Made by a program: the position numbers and the translations under genes
The notes under the pieces: generated by a model
Databases searched by the model: none
What the model was told of the DNA's origin: nothing
What the model saw: only the letters and a program-made list of their open reading frames with translations
Assembly (NCBI RefSeq): GCF_015694725.1
Contig: NZ_JADQDQ010000002.1
Coordinates: 620,001-684,000 of the forward strand
Direction: 5' to 3'
DNA from: Hymenobacter jeongseonensis
GTDB taxonomy: Bacteria; Bacteroidota; Bacteroidia; Cytophagales; Hymenobacteraceae
Length of the DNA: 64,000 nucleotides
Part shown: one piece after another, positions 37,163 through 47,800 of the stretch
Position numbering within the stretch: the stretch's first letter is position 1
How the letters are laid out: the number at the start of each line of letters is the position of its first letter

Positions 37163-39508
37163 ATGCTAAACCGCTACTTCCTGGCCCTACTGGCCGCCCT
37201 CCTCTTGCTGGTTGCGGCGCCCCGCTTGGCCCACGCCCAGACCACGCCCACCGGCGCCGTCGGCATTGGCACCACCGTCCCCGATGCCTCAGCCGTGCTC
37301 GATGTGAGCAGCACCAGCAAGGGCCTGCTGCCGCCCCGCCTGACGCAAACTCAGCGCGACGCCATTGCCAGCCCTGCGGCGGGCCTCACCGTTTACAACA
37401 CCAGCACCAACAAGCTGAACATCTGGAACGGCTTGACTTGGGAAGAAAGCCTGACCTCCACCACTTACGCAACGACGGGGTCTGTCTTTACCACTCTCAC
37501 CTACACCGGCGGGGTACAGGTGTACACGGTGCCGCCCGGCGTGACGACGCTGTTCCTAAACGCCTACGGGGCCCAGGGCGGCGCGGCCACGCCCGACGGC
37601 GGCACGGGCGGGCGCGGGGCGCGGGTGAAGGCCTCGCTCAGCGTGACGTCCGGCCAGGTGCTTTACGTGTATGTGGGCGGCCGGGGCAGCTCGGCGGCCA
37701 CGCCCGGCGCCACAGGCTACAACGGCGGCGGCTTGGGCAGCTTTAGCAGCGCCAGCCAGACCGGCGGCGGTGGCGGCGGCGGGGCCACCGACATTCGGAC
37801 CAGCGCCAGCGGCGCGGCCTTCACCGACCGCCTGCTGGTGGCGGCCGGTGGTGGGGGCGGCGGCTACGGGGCGGGCACTGCCGGCAACGGCGGCGCCGGC
37901 GGCGGCCCCAATGGCGGCGCGGGCGACAATGGCGGCGGGGCCGGGGCCACCCAGGCCGGCGGCTCCGCGCCGGGCCAGGGCGAGGCCAGCAGCAGCGACG
38001 GTGGCGGTGGTGGCGGCGGCTACTACGGCGGCTTTGCGGGCGCAAGCGCTTCGCAGGGCGGCGGCGGCGGCAGCTCGTGGATTACGTCGGCCAACGTCGG
38101 CTTCGCGTTTGTGGCCGGGCAGCAGGCCGGCGATGGTATGGTGCAAATCAGCGCGTCGCCGGTGGTGCCGGCCCCGGTGCTCGATGGCCGCAACTTCGTG
38201 AACGTGCCCGGCGACAACTTGGGCAGCCACCTCGCCACCCAGGACCTGGGCCTGCAGGATAACGCCCTCATCGGCACGGGCGCCAGCATAAATGGCGTGG
38301 GCGTGGGCGTGCGGGCCGATGGCGGCCTGAACCTGGGCCAGAACGGCCTGGGCAACAATCTGCTGCTGGGCTATCAGGCCGGTCAGGGACTGGCCCCGGA
38401 TGCCGAGGCCAACACGGGCTTCCTCAACCAGCTCATCGGCTACCAGAGCGGGCAGGCCCTGGCGACCGGTACGGCCAACCTGTTCGTGGGCTACCAGAGC
38501 GGCTATACCAACACGGACGGCGTCGGCAACCAGTTTGTGGGCTTCCAAAGCGGCTATTCCAACACCACGGGCACTGGCAACCACTTCAGCGGCTACCACA
38601 GCGGCTACTCCAACACCGAGGGTTTTGCCAACCACTTCGACGGCGTGCGTAGCGGTTTTGCCAACACCACCGGCTACAACAACCAATACCTGGGCAACAA
38701 CGCCGGCGCCCAGTCCACTACCGGCCGCCAGAATCTGTTTGTGGGTTACGGCAGCGGCCTGTTCAACGAAACCGGCAGCGACCTGACGGCCCTGGGCGCC
38801 AACAGCGGCCCCGACTACAACCGGATGGACCTGGAAAATGCCACGGCCCTGGGCGCCAACACGAAAGTAACCCGCAGCAACACCGTGGTGCTGGGCAACC
38901 AAGCCAGCGTGGGCATCGGCACCAGCGAGCCGGAAGAAAAGCTCCAGGTGGTGGGCACCATCTTCAGCAGCGCGGGCGGCTTCCGGTTCCCGGATGGCAC
39001 CACCCAAACCACCGCCGCGGCCGCCGACAACCTGGGCAACCATACCGCCACCGAGTCCCTAAAGCTCAACGGCCACCCGCTCTCCAACAACGGCACCGGT
39101 GGCCTGACCGTGGACGATGCCGGCAACGTCGGCATTGGCACTACTGCCCCCAACAGTGCCCTCACGGTGGGCGGGGCCGTGGCTGTGCCCTACTTGATAT
39201 CCACCACCGCGGCGGCCAACGTCACCGTCACCGACGCGCACCATACCGTGCGGGTCTCGAACGCGGCGGCCATCACGCTACCCAGCGCCGTGGGCCGGGC
39301 CGGGCGCGTCTACGTGCTGATTAATGCTCGCACCTCCAACGGCGGGGTGTTCGTGGTGTGCCGCGACAGCGAAACCATCACCGACGACACGGCCGACGCC
39401 ACGGTCACGTCGCTGCGGCGTGGCGAGCGGATGACCATTCAAAGCGACGGCAGCAACTGGTTGGTGCTCAGCATGAACCGACTTGCCACAGCCATCATAA
39501 CGCAGTAG
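37163..39508 (+). CDS. Exported surface protein: Gly-rich ALK/LTK-like domain plus YadA-like repeats
   Basis: A 781-residue exported protein from ATG 37163, directly before the signal peptide (MLNRYFLALLAALLLLVAAP); the frame open upstream to 36884 is ignored. Order: the N-terminal module PTGAVGIGTTVPDASAVLDV with GLLPPRLTQTQRDAI, shared with the next gene; a glycine-rich segment (about 110-330, DNA about 37495-38155) starting VQVYTVPPGVTTLFLNAYGA, matching the bacterial form of the ALK/LTK Gly-rich domain; six or so tandem repeats of about 21 residues, N-x-F-x-G-x2-SGY-x-NT-x-G (DNA 38345-38790), like YadA-head repeats; then PDGTTQTTAAAADNLGNHTA and a beta-rich tail. No S74 domain and no T9SS tail are seen. 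Confidence 0.8.
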   Translation: MLNRYFLALLAALLLLVAAPRLAHAQTTPTGAVGIGTTVPDASAVLDVSSTSKGLLPPRLTQTQRDAIASPAAGLTVYNTSTNKLNIWNGLTWEESLTSTTYATTGSVFTTLTYTGGVQVYTVPPGVTTLFLNAYGAQGGAATPDGGTGGRGARVKASLSVTSGQVLYVYVGGRGSSAATPGATGYNGGGLGSFSSASQTGGGGGGGATDIRTSASGAAFTDRLLVAAGGGGGGYGAGTAGNGGAGGGPNGGAGDNGGGAGATQAGGSAPGQGEASSSDGGGGGGGYYGGFAGASASQGGGGGSSWITSANVGFAFVAGQQAGDGMVQISASPVVPAPVLDGRNFVNVPGDNLGSHLATQDLGLQDNALIGTGASINGVGVGVRADGGLNLGQNGLGNNLLLGYQAGQGLAPDAEANTGFLNQLIGYQSGQALATGTANLFVGYQSGYTNTDGVGNQFVGFQSGYSNTTGTGNHFSGYHSGYSNTEGFANHFDGVRSGFANTTGYNNQYLGNNAGAQSTTGRQNLFVGYGSGLFNETGSDLTALGANSGPDYNRMDLENATALGANTKVTRSNTVVLGNQASVGIGTSEPEEKLQVVGTIFSSAGGFRFPDGTTQTTAAAADNLGNHTATESLKLNGHPLSNNGTGGLTVDDAGNVGIGTTAPNSALTVGGAVAVPYLISTTAAANVTVTDAHHTVRVSNAAAITLPSAVGRAGRVYVLINARTSNGGVFVVCRDSETITDDTADATVTSLRRGERMTIQSDGSNWLVLSMNRLATAIITQ

Positions 39509-39599
39509 CCGGCCAGCCCTGGCAACCCCGCGCCAGCAGGGCCACCGCACGGCCCCGCGCCGTCTTCTTCAATATCCTGCGCTTTTAGTCTTAATCCCG

Positions 39600-42500
39600 A
39601 TGACACAGAAATACCTGCTTACTCCCCTGCTGGCGGGCCTGACGCTGCTCGCCGCCGCGCCCCTGGCCGCCCAGGCCCAGACCACGCCCACCGGCTCCGT
39701 GGGCATTGGCACTACCACGCCCAATGCCTCGGCCGCGCTTGATGTGAGCAGCAGCACCAAGGGCCTGCTCCCCCCTCGCATGACGCAGACCGGGCGCGAC
39801 GCCATCCGGCCGGCGGCCACGGCGGCGGGCCTGACCATCTACAACACCAGCACCAACAAGCTCAACGTCTGGAACGGCACGGCCTGGACCGAGGCCGTCA
39901 GCGCCGTCGACCAGTTTGTGGGGCCAGCCAGCAGCGTCACCTTCGCCTACACCGGCAGCATGCAAACCTACACCGTGCCGGCCGGCGTCACCAGCCTGCA
40001 GGTGGAGGCGCGCGGGGCGGAGGGCGGCGCTAGTCGGGGCGACCGGTCGGGCAGCTACCCCGGCGGCTGGGGTGCCCGGGTGCAGGCTACTCTCACCGTG
40101 ACGCCGGGCCAAGTGCTATACCTCTACGTGGGGGGCAAGGGCGAAACGGCTTTCTATGAGGGCAATACTGGCGGCGGCTTCAATGGCGGCGGCAATGGCG
40201 GCTACATCGGCTTGGGACCTAACCCGCCTCAGGGTGGCGGCGGTGGCGGTGGCGGGGCCAGCGACATTCGCACCAGCGCCAGCGGCGATACCTACGCCGA
40301 CCGGCTCCTGACCGCTGCCGGCGGCGGCGGCGGCGGCGGGCGCGGCGGCGGGGGCGGGGGCGGCGCGCCCAACGGGGAAGATGGGCGGACCGACAATGTA
40401 TCCCCACCGGGCGGGGCACCGGGCGCCGGGGCCACCCAAAGCAGCGGCAATGCTATTGGCAAGGGTGGCAACCACTTTCCCAACGAGTACGCCGCCGGGG
40501 GCGGGGGCGGCTACTGGGGCGGCAGCTTTGGCTCCCCCGACGATTTGTATTTCGCCTACGGCGGCGGCGGCGGCGGCGGCGGCAGCTCCTGGGTGACGCC
40601 CACCGGCGGCAGCAACGTGCAACTGACGGCCAGCTACAATACGGGCAATGGTGTGATTATCCTGACCTCGCCCAACTCCTACGCCGCCCCGGCCCTGGAT
40701 GGCCGCAACTTCGTGAACGTGCCGGGCGACAACCTGGGCAACCACACCGCCACCCGGAACCTGGACCTGGCCGAGAAGCTTCTGGTGGGCAACGGTGGCA
40801 GTACTGGCCTGGCCATCGGCAGCGGCGGCAACGTGGGCATCGGCACGGCGGCCACCGAGAAGCTGCAAGTGGCCGGCACGGTGTACAGCAGCGTGGGCGG
40901 CTTCAAGTTCCCCGACGGCACCACCCAGACCACGGCGGCCGTCACGGCCACCGGGGCCGGCTTCATCCAGAATACTACCACCCAGCAGGCCGGCAGCAAC
41001 TTCAACATCAGCGGCAGCGGCACCATCGGCGGCAACGGCACAGTGACGGGCAACAGCACCGTGGGCGGCACCAGCACGGTGACGGGCAATGCCTACGTGA
41101 ACGGCGGGCTGGGCGTGATGCTCAACCAGCAGGACCGGCCGCTCATCACCCGCAGCTGGGATGCCTTTGGCTCGGGCAAATATCAGGGGGCCGGCCGCTG
41201 GGGCCTGTTCATGGAGTCGGAAGCCCTCACCTACGGGGTGCCGGCGCTGGCCAATAAACGGTTTCAGTGGGTAACGTATGGCGAGAGCTCCGGCATTGCC
41301 AGCACGCTGATGACGCTGAATCAGGCCGGCCAACTGGGCATCGGCACCACTGGCCCGGCTACCACGCTCGACGTGCGCACGACCGACGAAAACGCGGCCA
41401 TCACGGTGGGCCGCACCGATGGCGTGTTTGGGGCACTATATCTGGGCAATGCCAACCACGGCCTGAAGCGCAACTACGCTACCGGCAACGACGTGGGCCT
41501 CTACACCACCAGCGGCACGCTCTACCTCTCGGCCAACGGTACCAGCACCGCGCAGTTTGCCTTGCTCAATGGGGGCAACGTGGGCATCGGTACCAACACT
41601 CCGGGCGAGAAGCTGGAAGTGAAAGACGGCAGCATCCGGCTCAGCACCACCACCCAGGCCATTGGGGTGGGCCTCAGCAACGGCAGCGGCTCCCTCAACC
41701 TGGGTCTGGCCCAGGGCGCCGGCAACTACTCTGACTTGGCCCGGCCCGGCGACGCCGTGCTGCGTACCAACGGCGGCAACCTGCTGCTGGCCGGCCGCGA
41801 GGGCGGTAATGTGCTTATCACGTCCGGGGCCGGCGGCAGCGAGGCCGAGCGCCTGCGCGTGACCAGCGCCGGCAACGTGGGCATCGGCACCAGCGACCCG
41901 CAGCAGAAGCTCGACGTGAACGGCAGCCTGCGCGTGCGCGGCCTGGCCGGCACCGGCAGCCGCCTGCCCGTGGTGCTGGCCGATGGCACCTTGGGCATCA
42001 ACGCCCCGGTATACACCACCAGCACGCCCACGGCCACCACGCCCGCGGCAGCCGGCGAGGCCAGCACCGGCAACTTCCCCAACGGGGTAGCCGTGAGCGG
42101 GGCCACGGCCTACGTGGTCAACAACGAAAGCAATACGCTGCAGGTCTTTAACGTGGGTACTGCCGGTGCGCCCGTGGCCATTGGCTCGGTGGGCACGGGC
42201 GCGGCGCCCATCAGCGTGGAGGTGAGCGGCACCGTGGCCTACGTAGCCAACCAAGGCGGCTCGCTGCAACTCTTTGATGTGAGCAACCCCTACGCGCCGG
42301 CTTTGCTAAGCTCCATCGCTACGGGCAACAACACCTACGACGTGGCTTTGAGCGGCACCCGGGCCTACGTGGTGAACAACGACAGCCGCACCATGCAGGT
42401 CTTCGACGTGAGTAACCCCCGGGCGCCGGCCCTGCTAGGCGCCGCCAACACGGGCAATGCCCCCCAGACGGTGGCCGTGAGCGGCACCACGGTGTACGTG

Positions 42501-44081
42501 GCCAACGTGAGCAGCAGCAACGTCCAGATTTTCAACGCCAGCAACCCGGCCGCCATCAGCCTGGTGGGCACCATCGGCACCATCCAGTACCCCACCGGCC
42601 TCGCGGTCAGTGGCACCACGGTGTACGTGGTGGGCCACAACAGCACCAGCACCAGCGTCCTGCAGATTTTTAACGCCGGCAACCCCGGCTCACCCACCCA
42701 GCTAGGCAGCATCGGCACGACGATGGCGGCCAGCGACATGGCGCTGAGCGGCACCACGGCCTACGTCATCTGCGAAACCGGCAACGTGTTGCAGCTCTTT
42801 AATGTGAGCAACCCCAGTGCGCCTACCCTGCTCTCCACCTTGGGCACAAACCGGCCGTTTGGGGTGGCCGTGAGCGGCACCACGGCCTACGTGACCGATG
42901 CCGACAACGACAGGCTCCGGGTGTTTAGCGCGGCCAGCACCGGCCGGCCGGTGACGGTGAACCCCGACGGCTCGTTCTCGTCGGGCACCGCGCCCACGCT
43001 GAGCGTGAGCGGGTCGAGCCTGAGCATCAGCGGGGGCAACACGGTGCTGCTGCCGCTGGTAGCCGCCGGCCCCGGCCTGAGCAGTAGCACCAGCGGCAGC
43101 GTGACCACGCTGCGCCTGGGTCCCATTACCGCCGCCACCGACGTGCCGCTGGGCAGCAACCATCTCACGTTTTCCGGGTCGGGCAAGATTGGTATCGGTA
43201 CCACCGGCCCCACGCAGGCCTTGGACGTGGAAGGGGGCATTATGGCCCGCTCGCAAAACCCCATCAGCCGCCAGGGGGCCTACCTGCAATGGAACCGTTC
43301 CAGCGGGGAGGGCGAAACCTGGCTCCTTAACCAAAAAGGCGGCGGCAACGAGTACGCGGGCGTCCGCTTCGGCAAGTCCGATGGGTTGAACAACGTGACA
43401 GAATGGGCGCGCTTCATCGACAACGGCAACCTGGGCCTGGGCACCTTCACGCCCGACGCCAAACTGGACATCGAGAGCAGCGCCGCCCAGCAGCTCATCC
43501 TCACCTCGACCAGTAACGACCCCACGGGGATGCTTACACTCAACTTTCCGGCCACCAACTCGGTCAGCAACACTTCCACAGAGTTGCTAATCTTCAACAA
43601 AGCCAACGTGGGTACCATTGGCGCCATCGGGGCCAACTTGGGCAACAACACGGTGTACTACAACACGGCTTCGGACCGGCGCCTGAAGGAGAACATTCGC
43701 CCCACCCACTACGGGCTGAGCGACCTGCTCAAGCTGCGGGTGCAGGACTACAACTTCATCGGCACGGCGGCCAGCAACCGCACCACCGGCTTCCTGGCCC
43801 AGGACCTGTTCCGGGTGTACCCCGAGGCCGTGACGCCCGGCGACGCGGGCGCCACGGTAAGCCGGGCCTGGGCAGTGGACTACGGCAAGCTCACGCCCCT
43901 GCTGGTGCAGGCCATCCAGGACCAGCAAAAGCTCATCGACCAGCAGCAGGCCGAAATCCAAGCGTTGAAGGCGCGCGCTGCCTCGGCCGAAACCAAAGCC
44001 GCCCAGGCCACGGCCGCCACCGAGAGCTTCGAGCAACGGCTGCGGGCGCTGGAAGCGGGCGTCACCCAGGACCGCAAGTAG
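39600..44081 (+). CDS. Giant exported fibre protein with S74 self-cleaving chaperone domain
   Basis: A 1493-residue protein following the 37163 gene by 91 nt. Order: signal peptide (ends AQAQ); the same PTGSVGIGTTTPNASAALDV module; a Gly-rich ALK/LTK-like domain (DNA about 39940-40670); beta-fibre sequence with repeated NVGIGT-x-x-P...KL-V units typical of tail fibres; a LVIVD-type beta-propeller, about seven repeats of [12 protein letters not shown]...LQVFNV type (DNA about 42060-42930); and a C-terminal S74 chaperone domain. There TASDRRLKENI places Ser 1358 and Lys 1363 five residues apart, the catalytic dyad of S74 / MYRF-type autocleavage. A coiled coil (about 1435-1493) ends the protein. 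This is a probable homotrimer on the surface. Confidence 0.85.
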   Translation: MTQKYLLTPLLAGLTLLAAAPLAAQAQTTPTGSVGIGTTTPNASAALDVSSSTKGLLPPRMTQTGRDAIRPAATAAGLTIYNTSTNKLNVWNGTAWTEAVSAVDQFVGPASSVTFAYTGSMQTYTVPAGVTSLQVEARGAEGGASRGDRSGSYPGGWGARVQATLTVTPGQVLYLYVGGKGETAFYEGNTGGGFNGGGNGGYIGLGPNPPQGGGGGGGGASDIRTSASGDTYADRLLTAAGGGGGGGRGGGGGGGAPNGEDGRTDNVSPPGGAPGAGATQSSGNAIGKGGNHFPNEYAAGGGGGYWGGSFGSPDDLYFAYGGGGGGGGSSWVTPTGGSNVQLTASYNTGNGVIILTSPNSYAAPALDGRNFVNVPGDNLGNHTATRNLDLAEKLLVGNGGSTGLAIGSGGNVGIGTAATEKLQVAGTVYSSVGGFKFPDGTTQTTAAVTATGAGFIQNTTTQQAGSNFNISGSGTIGGNGTVTGNSTVGGTSTVTGNAYVNGGLGVMLNQQDRPLITRSWDAFGSGKYQGAGRWGLFMESEALTYGVPALANKRFQWVTYGESSGIASTLMTLNQAGQLGIGTTGPATTLDVRTTDENAAITVGRTDGVFGALYLGNANHGLKRNYATGNDVGLYTTSGTLYLSANGTSTAQFALLNGGNVGIGTNTPGEKLEVKDGSIRLSTTTQAIGVGLSNGSGSLNLGLAQGAGNYSDLARPGDAVLRTNGGNLLLAGREGGNVLITSGAGGSEAERLRVTSAGNVGIGTSDPQQKLDVNGSLRVRGLAGTGSRLPVVLADGTLGINAPVYTTSTPTATTPAAAGEASTGNFPNGVAVSGATAYVVNNESNTLQVFNVGTAGAPVAIGSVGTGAAPISVEVSGTVAYVANQGGSLQLFDVSNPYAPALLSSIATGNNTYDVALSGTRAYVVNNDSRTMQVFDVSNPRAPALLGAANTGNAPQTVAVSGTTVYVANVSSSNVQIFNASNPAAISLVGTIGTIQYPTGLAVSGTTVYVVGHNSTSTSVLQIFNAGNPGSPTQLGSIGTTMAASDMALSGTTAYVICETGNVLQLFNVSNPSAPTLLSTLGTNRPFGVAVSGTTAYVTDADNDRLRVFSAASTGRPVTVNPDGSFSSGTAPTLSVSGSSLSISGGNTVLLPLVAAGPGLSSSTSGSVTTLRLGPITAATDVPLGSNHLTFSGSGKIGIGTTGPTQALDVEGGIMARSQNPISRQGAYLQWNRSSGEGETWLLNQKGGGNEYAGVRFGKSDGLNNVTEWARFIDNGNLGLGTFTPDAKLDIESSAAQQLILTSTSNDPTGMLTLNFPATNSVSNTSTELLIFNKANVGTIGAIGANLGNNTVYYNTASDRRLKENIRPTHYGLSDLLKLRVQDYNFIGTAASNRTTGFLAQDLFRVYPEAVTPGDAGATVSRAWAVDYGKLTPLLVQAIQDQQKLIDQQQAEIQALKARAASAETKAAQATAATESFEQRLRALEAGVTQDRK

Positions 44082-44127
44082 GCTCGGATTCGTTTCGCAA
44101 TGGCAACGCCTCCAGCCCTCGGGTTGG

Positions 44128-44301
44128 GGGCGCACTACTGGCCGGACCGGGGTTGGGCCGCGTGAAAATCGCCCGCGCAGCTAGGTTGGGCGCGGTCTTT
44201 TGCGAGAGCAGATAGTGTGCAAATAGCCGCCTGCCACCTGGTTTCGCTTTAATGCGGCCACTATGGGGTGGTCCAACCCCGGTCCGGCCAGTAGTGCGCC
44301 C
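44128..44301. repeat. Perfect 29-bp inverted repeats flanking 116 nt
   Basis: Arms 44128-44156 and 44273-44301 are perfectly complementary and separated by 116 nt. The whole unit is 174 bp. No clear target-site duplication is visible at its edges. It could be a small non-autonomous mobile element or a very large terminator-like structure behind the gene at 39600. Confidence 0.75.
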
Positions 44302-44485
44302 TGGCCGCCCACGCGCCCGGTCTGGTCCCACCGAATGAGGCGTTTCGGGTGCCGCCAGCAGGGGATGATGGCTACCAACCTAACGCCTTTTGCTACTGTA
44401 GTCTGCTGCCGAAAGCAGCCATCCCATCCCAGTCATTTGCTGGAAATCTGAAATTAGTTTACTGATTTATAATGCATTATAAATT

Positions 44486-44546
44486 ATGTACACACTTTGT
44501 CTACGCTGCATTTTAGGAAAAACCGCCTATTACACCGGACTATTGC
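44486..44546 (+). promoter_or_regulatory. Conserved leader block, copy 2
   Basis: TGTACACACTTTGTCTACGC, then a TTTTAGG motif, then CGGACTATTGC mirror the block at 36873-36934. It lies about 390 nt before ATG 44877, so both fibre transcripts probably start from a shared type of promoter with a long leader. Confidence 0.6.
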
Positions 44547-44876
44547 CCCATGCTTCACTACCCGATAGTAACTGGTTCAGCGGCCGGGCCTTTCCCCGGT
44601 CCGATATCGACTCCGGCCCCGAAGCCGGCAGCGTCCGGCCGCCAGAGGACAGCCCGCGGCCGTGGGATGGCTGCAAAGAAGCCAGGTAGCCGCAGTGGCT
44701 GCCCGGCTGCCTTAAACCGAGGCGCGACACCCCAGGCGATGGCCAGGGTCAGAGCCTGCCTATCCGACTATTCGACGGGAAATTGGCCGGCTACTCAAAG
44801 CTCCCTTTCGATACATTTTAATAGCTGACTCGCTACAGCCGCTGCCTATTTTCTCCTTTCCAATTTCTTATTGCGT

Positions 44877-47800
44877 ATGCCTAATTTCTCCTCGCTAACT
44901 ACTGCCGTGCTGGCCCGGCCTACCCGTCTGCTCAGCCCCCTGCTGCTAGCCCTCACCCTGCTGGCCGCGGCCCCTGCCGCCCAGGCCCAGACCGCCACAC
45001 CGACCGGCAACGTGGGCATCGGCACCACTGCCCCCACCCAGAAGCTTGACGTTGATGGCAACCTGCGCGTGCGCGGCCTCGGCGGCAGCACCAACCGCCT
45101 GCCCGTGGTGTTGCCCGACGGCACGCTGGGCGTGAACGCGCCGGTATACAGCGCCACGGCCACGGCCGGCTTCCTCACGGCCCCAACCGGCGCCGTAAGT
45201 GTCGGCAACGGGCCCTTGAGCGTGGCCGTGAGTGGCACCAGGGCTTACGTGGTGAGCCAAAACAGCAACACCTTGCAGGTATTCGACGTGGCCACTTCCA
45301 GCGCGCCGGTGCTGCTGGGCAGTGTAAACACGAGCAGCCAGCCCAGCTGTGTGGTTGTAAGCGGCACTAGGGCCTACGTGACAACCACAGCCATCTTTGC
45401 AAACCAGGTCAATGCCGGCGTGCAAGTGTACGACGTATCGGGCACCGGCGCTCCGGTGCTGCTGAGCACCCTCAACACCGACCATGCGCCCCGCAGCGTG
45501 GCGGTGAGTGGCACCACGGCCTACGTGGTGGGCAGCACCCTCAACAGACTGCAAGTGTTTGACGTGGCCACGCCCAGCGCCCCGGTGCTGCTGGCCTCTG
45601 TGGGCGCGTTCGGCTCGCCCCGCAGCGTGGTTGTGAGCGGCACCAGGGCCTACGTGGCCACCTACGGCGGCTATATCCACAGCTTCGATGTGGCCACGCC
45701 CACTGCCCCGGTGCTACTGGGCACCGCCAACACCGGCATCAATACCTTCCCCGTGAGCATCGCCGTGAGCGGCACCACAGCCTACGTGGTAACTCAAGGC
45801 AACAACACCTTTCATGTATTCGACGTGACGGCTGCCGGTGCGCCGGTGCCGCTGGGCACCGCAACCACGGACGCCTTCCCCAGCAGCGTGGCTGTGAGCG
45901 GTACCACTGCCTACGTCACGAACCGCAGCAGTTCCAACCTGCAGGTATTCAATGTGGCCACGTCCAGCGCGCCGGTGCTGCTGGGCACCGTGGGCACGGG
46001 CGAGCGGCCCAACAGCGTGGCCGTGAGCGGCACCACGGCCTACGTGGTGAACGCTAACAGTAATAACCTACAGGTATTCGCCTTTCCCGGCCCGCCGCGC
46101 GTGGTGGCCGTGAGTGCCGACGGCACGCTGGGCTCGGTTCCCGCTCCCACGCTGAGCGTGAGCGGGCAAAACCTGAGCATTGCCGGGGGCAACACCGTGG
46201 TTCTACCGGCTACGGCCGGTCCTGCCGGGCCAGCGGGTCCGCAGGGGGCTACGGGTGCTACTGGCGCTACTGGTGCGGCCGGCGTAGCGGGAGCCAACGG
46301 CACCAACGGCGCAACCGGCGCGCAAGGCCCGGCGGGCCCCACTGGCCCCACCGGCCCGGCCGGAGCCGATGGAGCTACCGGCCCCACGGGCCCAGCCGGC
46401 GCCAACGCCGCCGCCGGCCCCGGCCTGAGCAGCAGCGTGAGTGGGGGCGTGGCCACCATCCGGCTGGGCGGCTCGGCCCTGACCGCCGCGGCTGATATCC
46501 CGCTAAACGGCCATAATTTGTCTTTTTCCGGCTCCGGCAAGGTGGGCATCGGCACTACCGGCCCGGACACCCAGCTTGACGTGCGTGCCGAATTCGGCAC
46601 GCCGGCTATCACGGTGGGCACGACCGGTGGTGGACTTGGGGCGCTGTACCTGGGCAATAGCAGCCACGGCCTGCGGCGCGGCTTCGGCGGCGGCGGCAAC
46701 GACGTGGGCCTCTACACCACCTCCGGCAACGTCTACATCTCAGCCAACGGCGACGGACTTCGGAACCAGTTTGTGGTGCTCAGCAACGGCAACGTGGGCA
46801 TCGGCACCCCCGCGCCCGGCGAGCGACTGGAAGTGAGCGACAACGCCCGCTTCCGCAACAACATCACAGTGGACAACTACGCGCTGGTGCGCGAGCGGTT
46901 GGGCATCGGCAAAACTGCCCCGCTCACGGCCCTGAGCATCGGCCAGTTAAGCAGCCAGAGCGGCAGCGTGGGCCAGAACCTGGGCGAACTAAGCTTCGTG
47001 GGCTTTAACCGCACGGTGGTTTCGGCCGGCATCCAGGCCGTGACCCGTGACTTCGACGACACCGGCCACCTGCTCTTCAAAACCAGCGCCAACGGCTCTG
47101 GGGCCGTGGAACGTATGCGCATCACGGCCGACGGCAACGTGGGCGTGAACACCACCAACCCAGCCCACCCGCTCACGGTGCGGGCCAACAACGACGGGGC
47201 CATGCTGGGCTTCACAAATGACAGCGGCGTCGATAAGTACAACTGGAGCTTGAGCAACACCGGCCTGAACCTGAGCGAGAGCTTTGTGGCGGCCGGGCGC
47301 ATCTTCGTCAAAAACGGCGGCAACGTGGGCATCGGCACCACCGACCCCATTGCCCGCCTACACGTGAAAGCAGCCATTTCCGGCACTAATGCCATCACCG
47401 CGGGCGGTAACTACTCCTTTTTCAACCCCGGCAGCGGCGTAGGGGTCAGCTCCACGCAGTCCAATGTGGGCAAAGCCGTGTCGGCCTATTTCGAGGGCGG
47501 CGAGGTGTGGGTGAACAGCTACATTGTGGCCGGAGCACTGCAAACCACCTCCGACCGCCGCATCAAGCGCGTGGTAGGCCTGAGCAACCGCGCTGCCGAC
47601 TTGGCGTTGCTCAACAAGCTGCGCATTACCGACTACACCTACATCGACCAAGTCAACAACACGAACCAAGTGGTGAAGAAAGTCATCGCCCAGGAAGTGG
47701 AAGAACTTCTTCCCCAATCAGTTACCCGCAGCTACCAAGCCCTGCCCAACGTGTACGAAAAGGCCACCCGCGTGAGCTACGCCAACGGCCAAGTGACCGT

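Larger units (their letters stand above)
44082..44876. promoter_or_regulatory. Long intergenic region with inverted-repeat element and conserved leader block
   Basis: The largest gap of the window. It holds the 29-bp inverted repeat pair (44128-44301), an AT-rich stretch (about 44440-44490), the conserved leader block (44486-44546), and GC-rich sequence before the start at 44877. Plus-strand frames in 44486-44830 are Arg/Pro-rich and not credible. Confidence 0.5.

Noticed and set aside
38400..38790. Regular tandem repeat considered as a CRISPR array
   Set aside because: The repeats are in frame, about 63 bp long without unique spacers, and lie inside a coding sequence.
37556..39043. 495-residue minus-strand open frame
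   Set aside because: It is a shadow of the Gly-rich fibre gene; the complement of glycine codons gives the Ala/Val/Arg-rich sequence.
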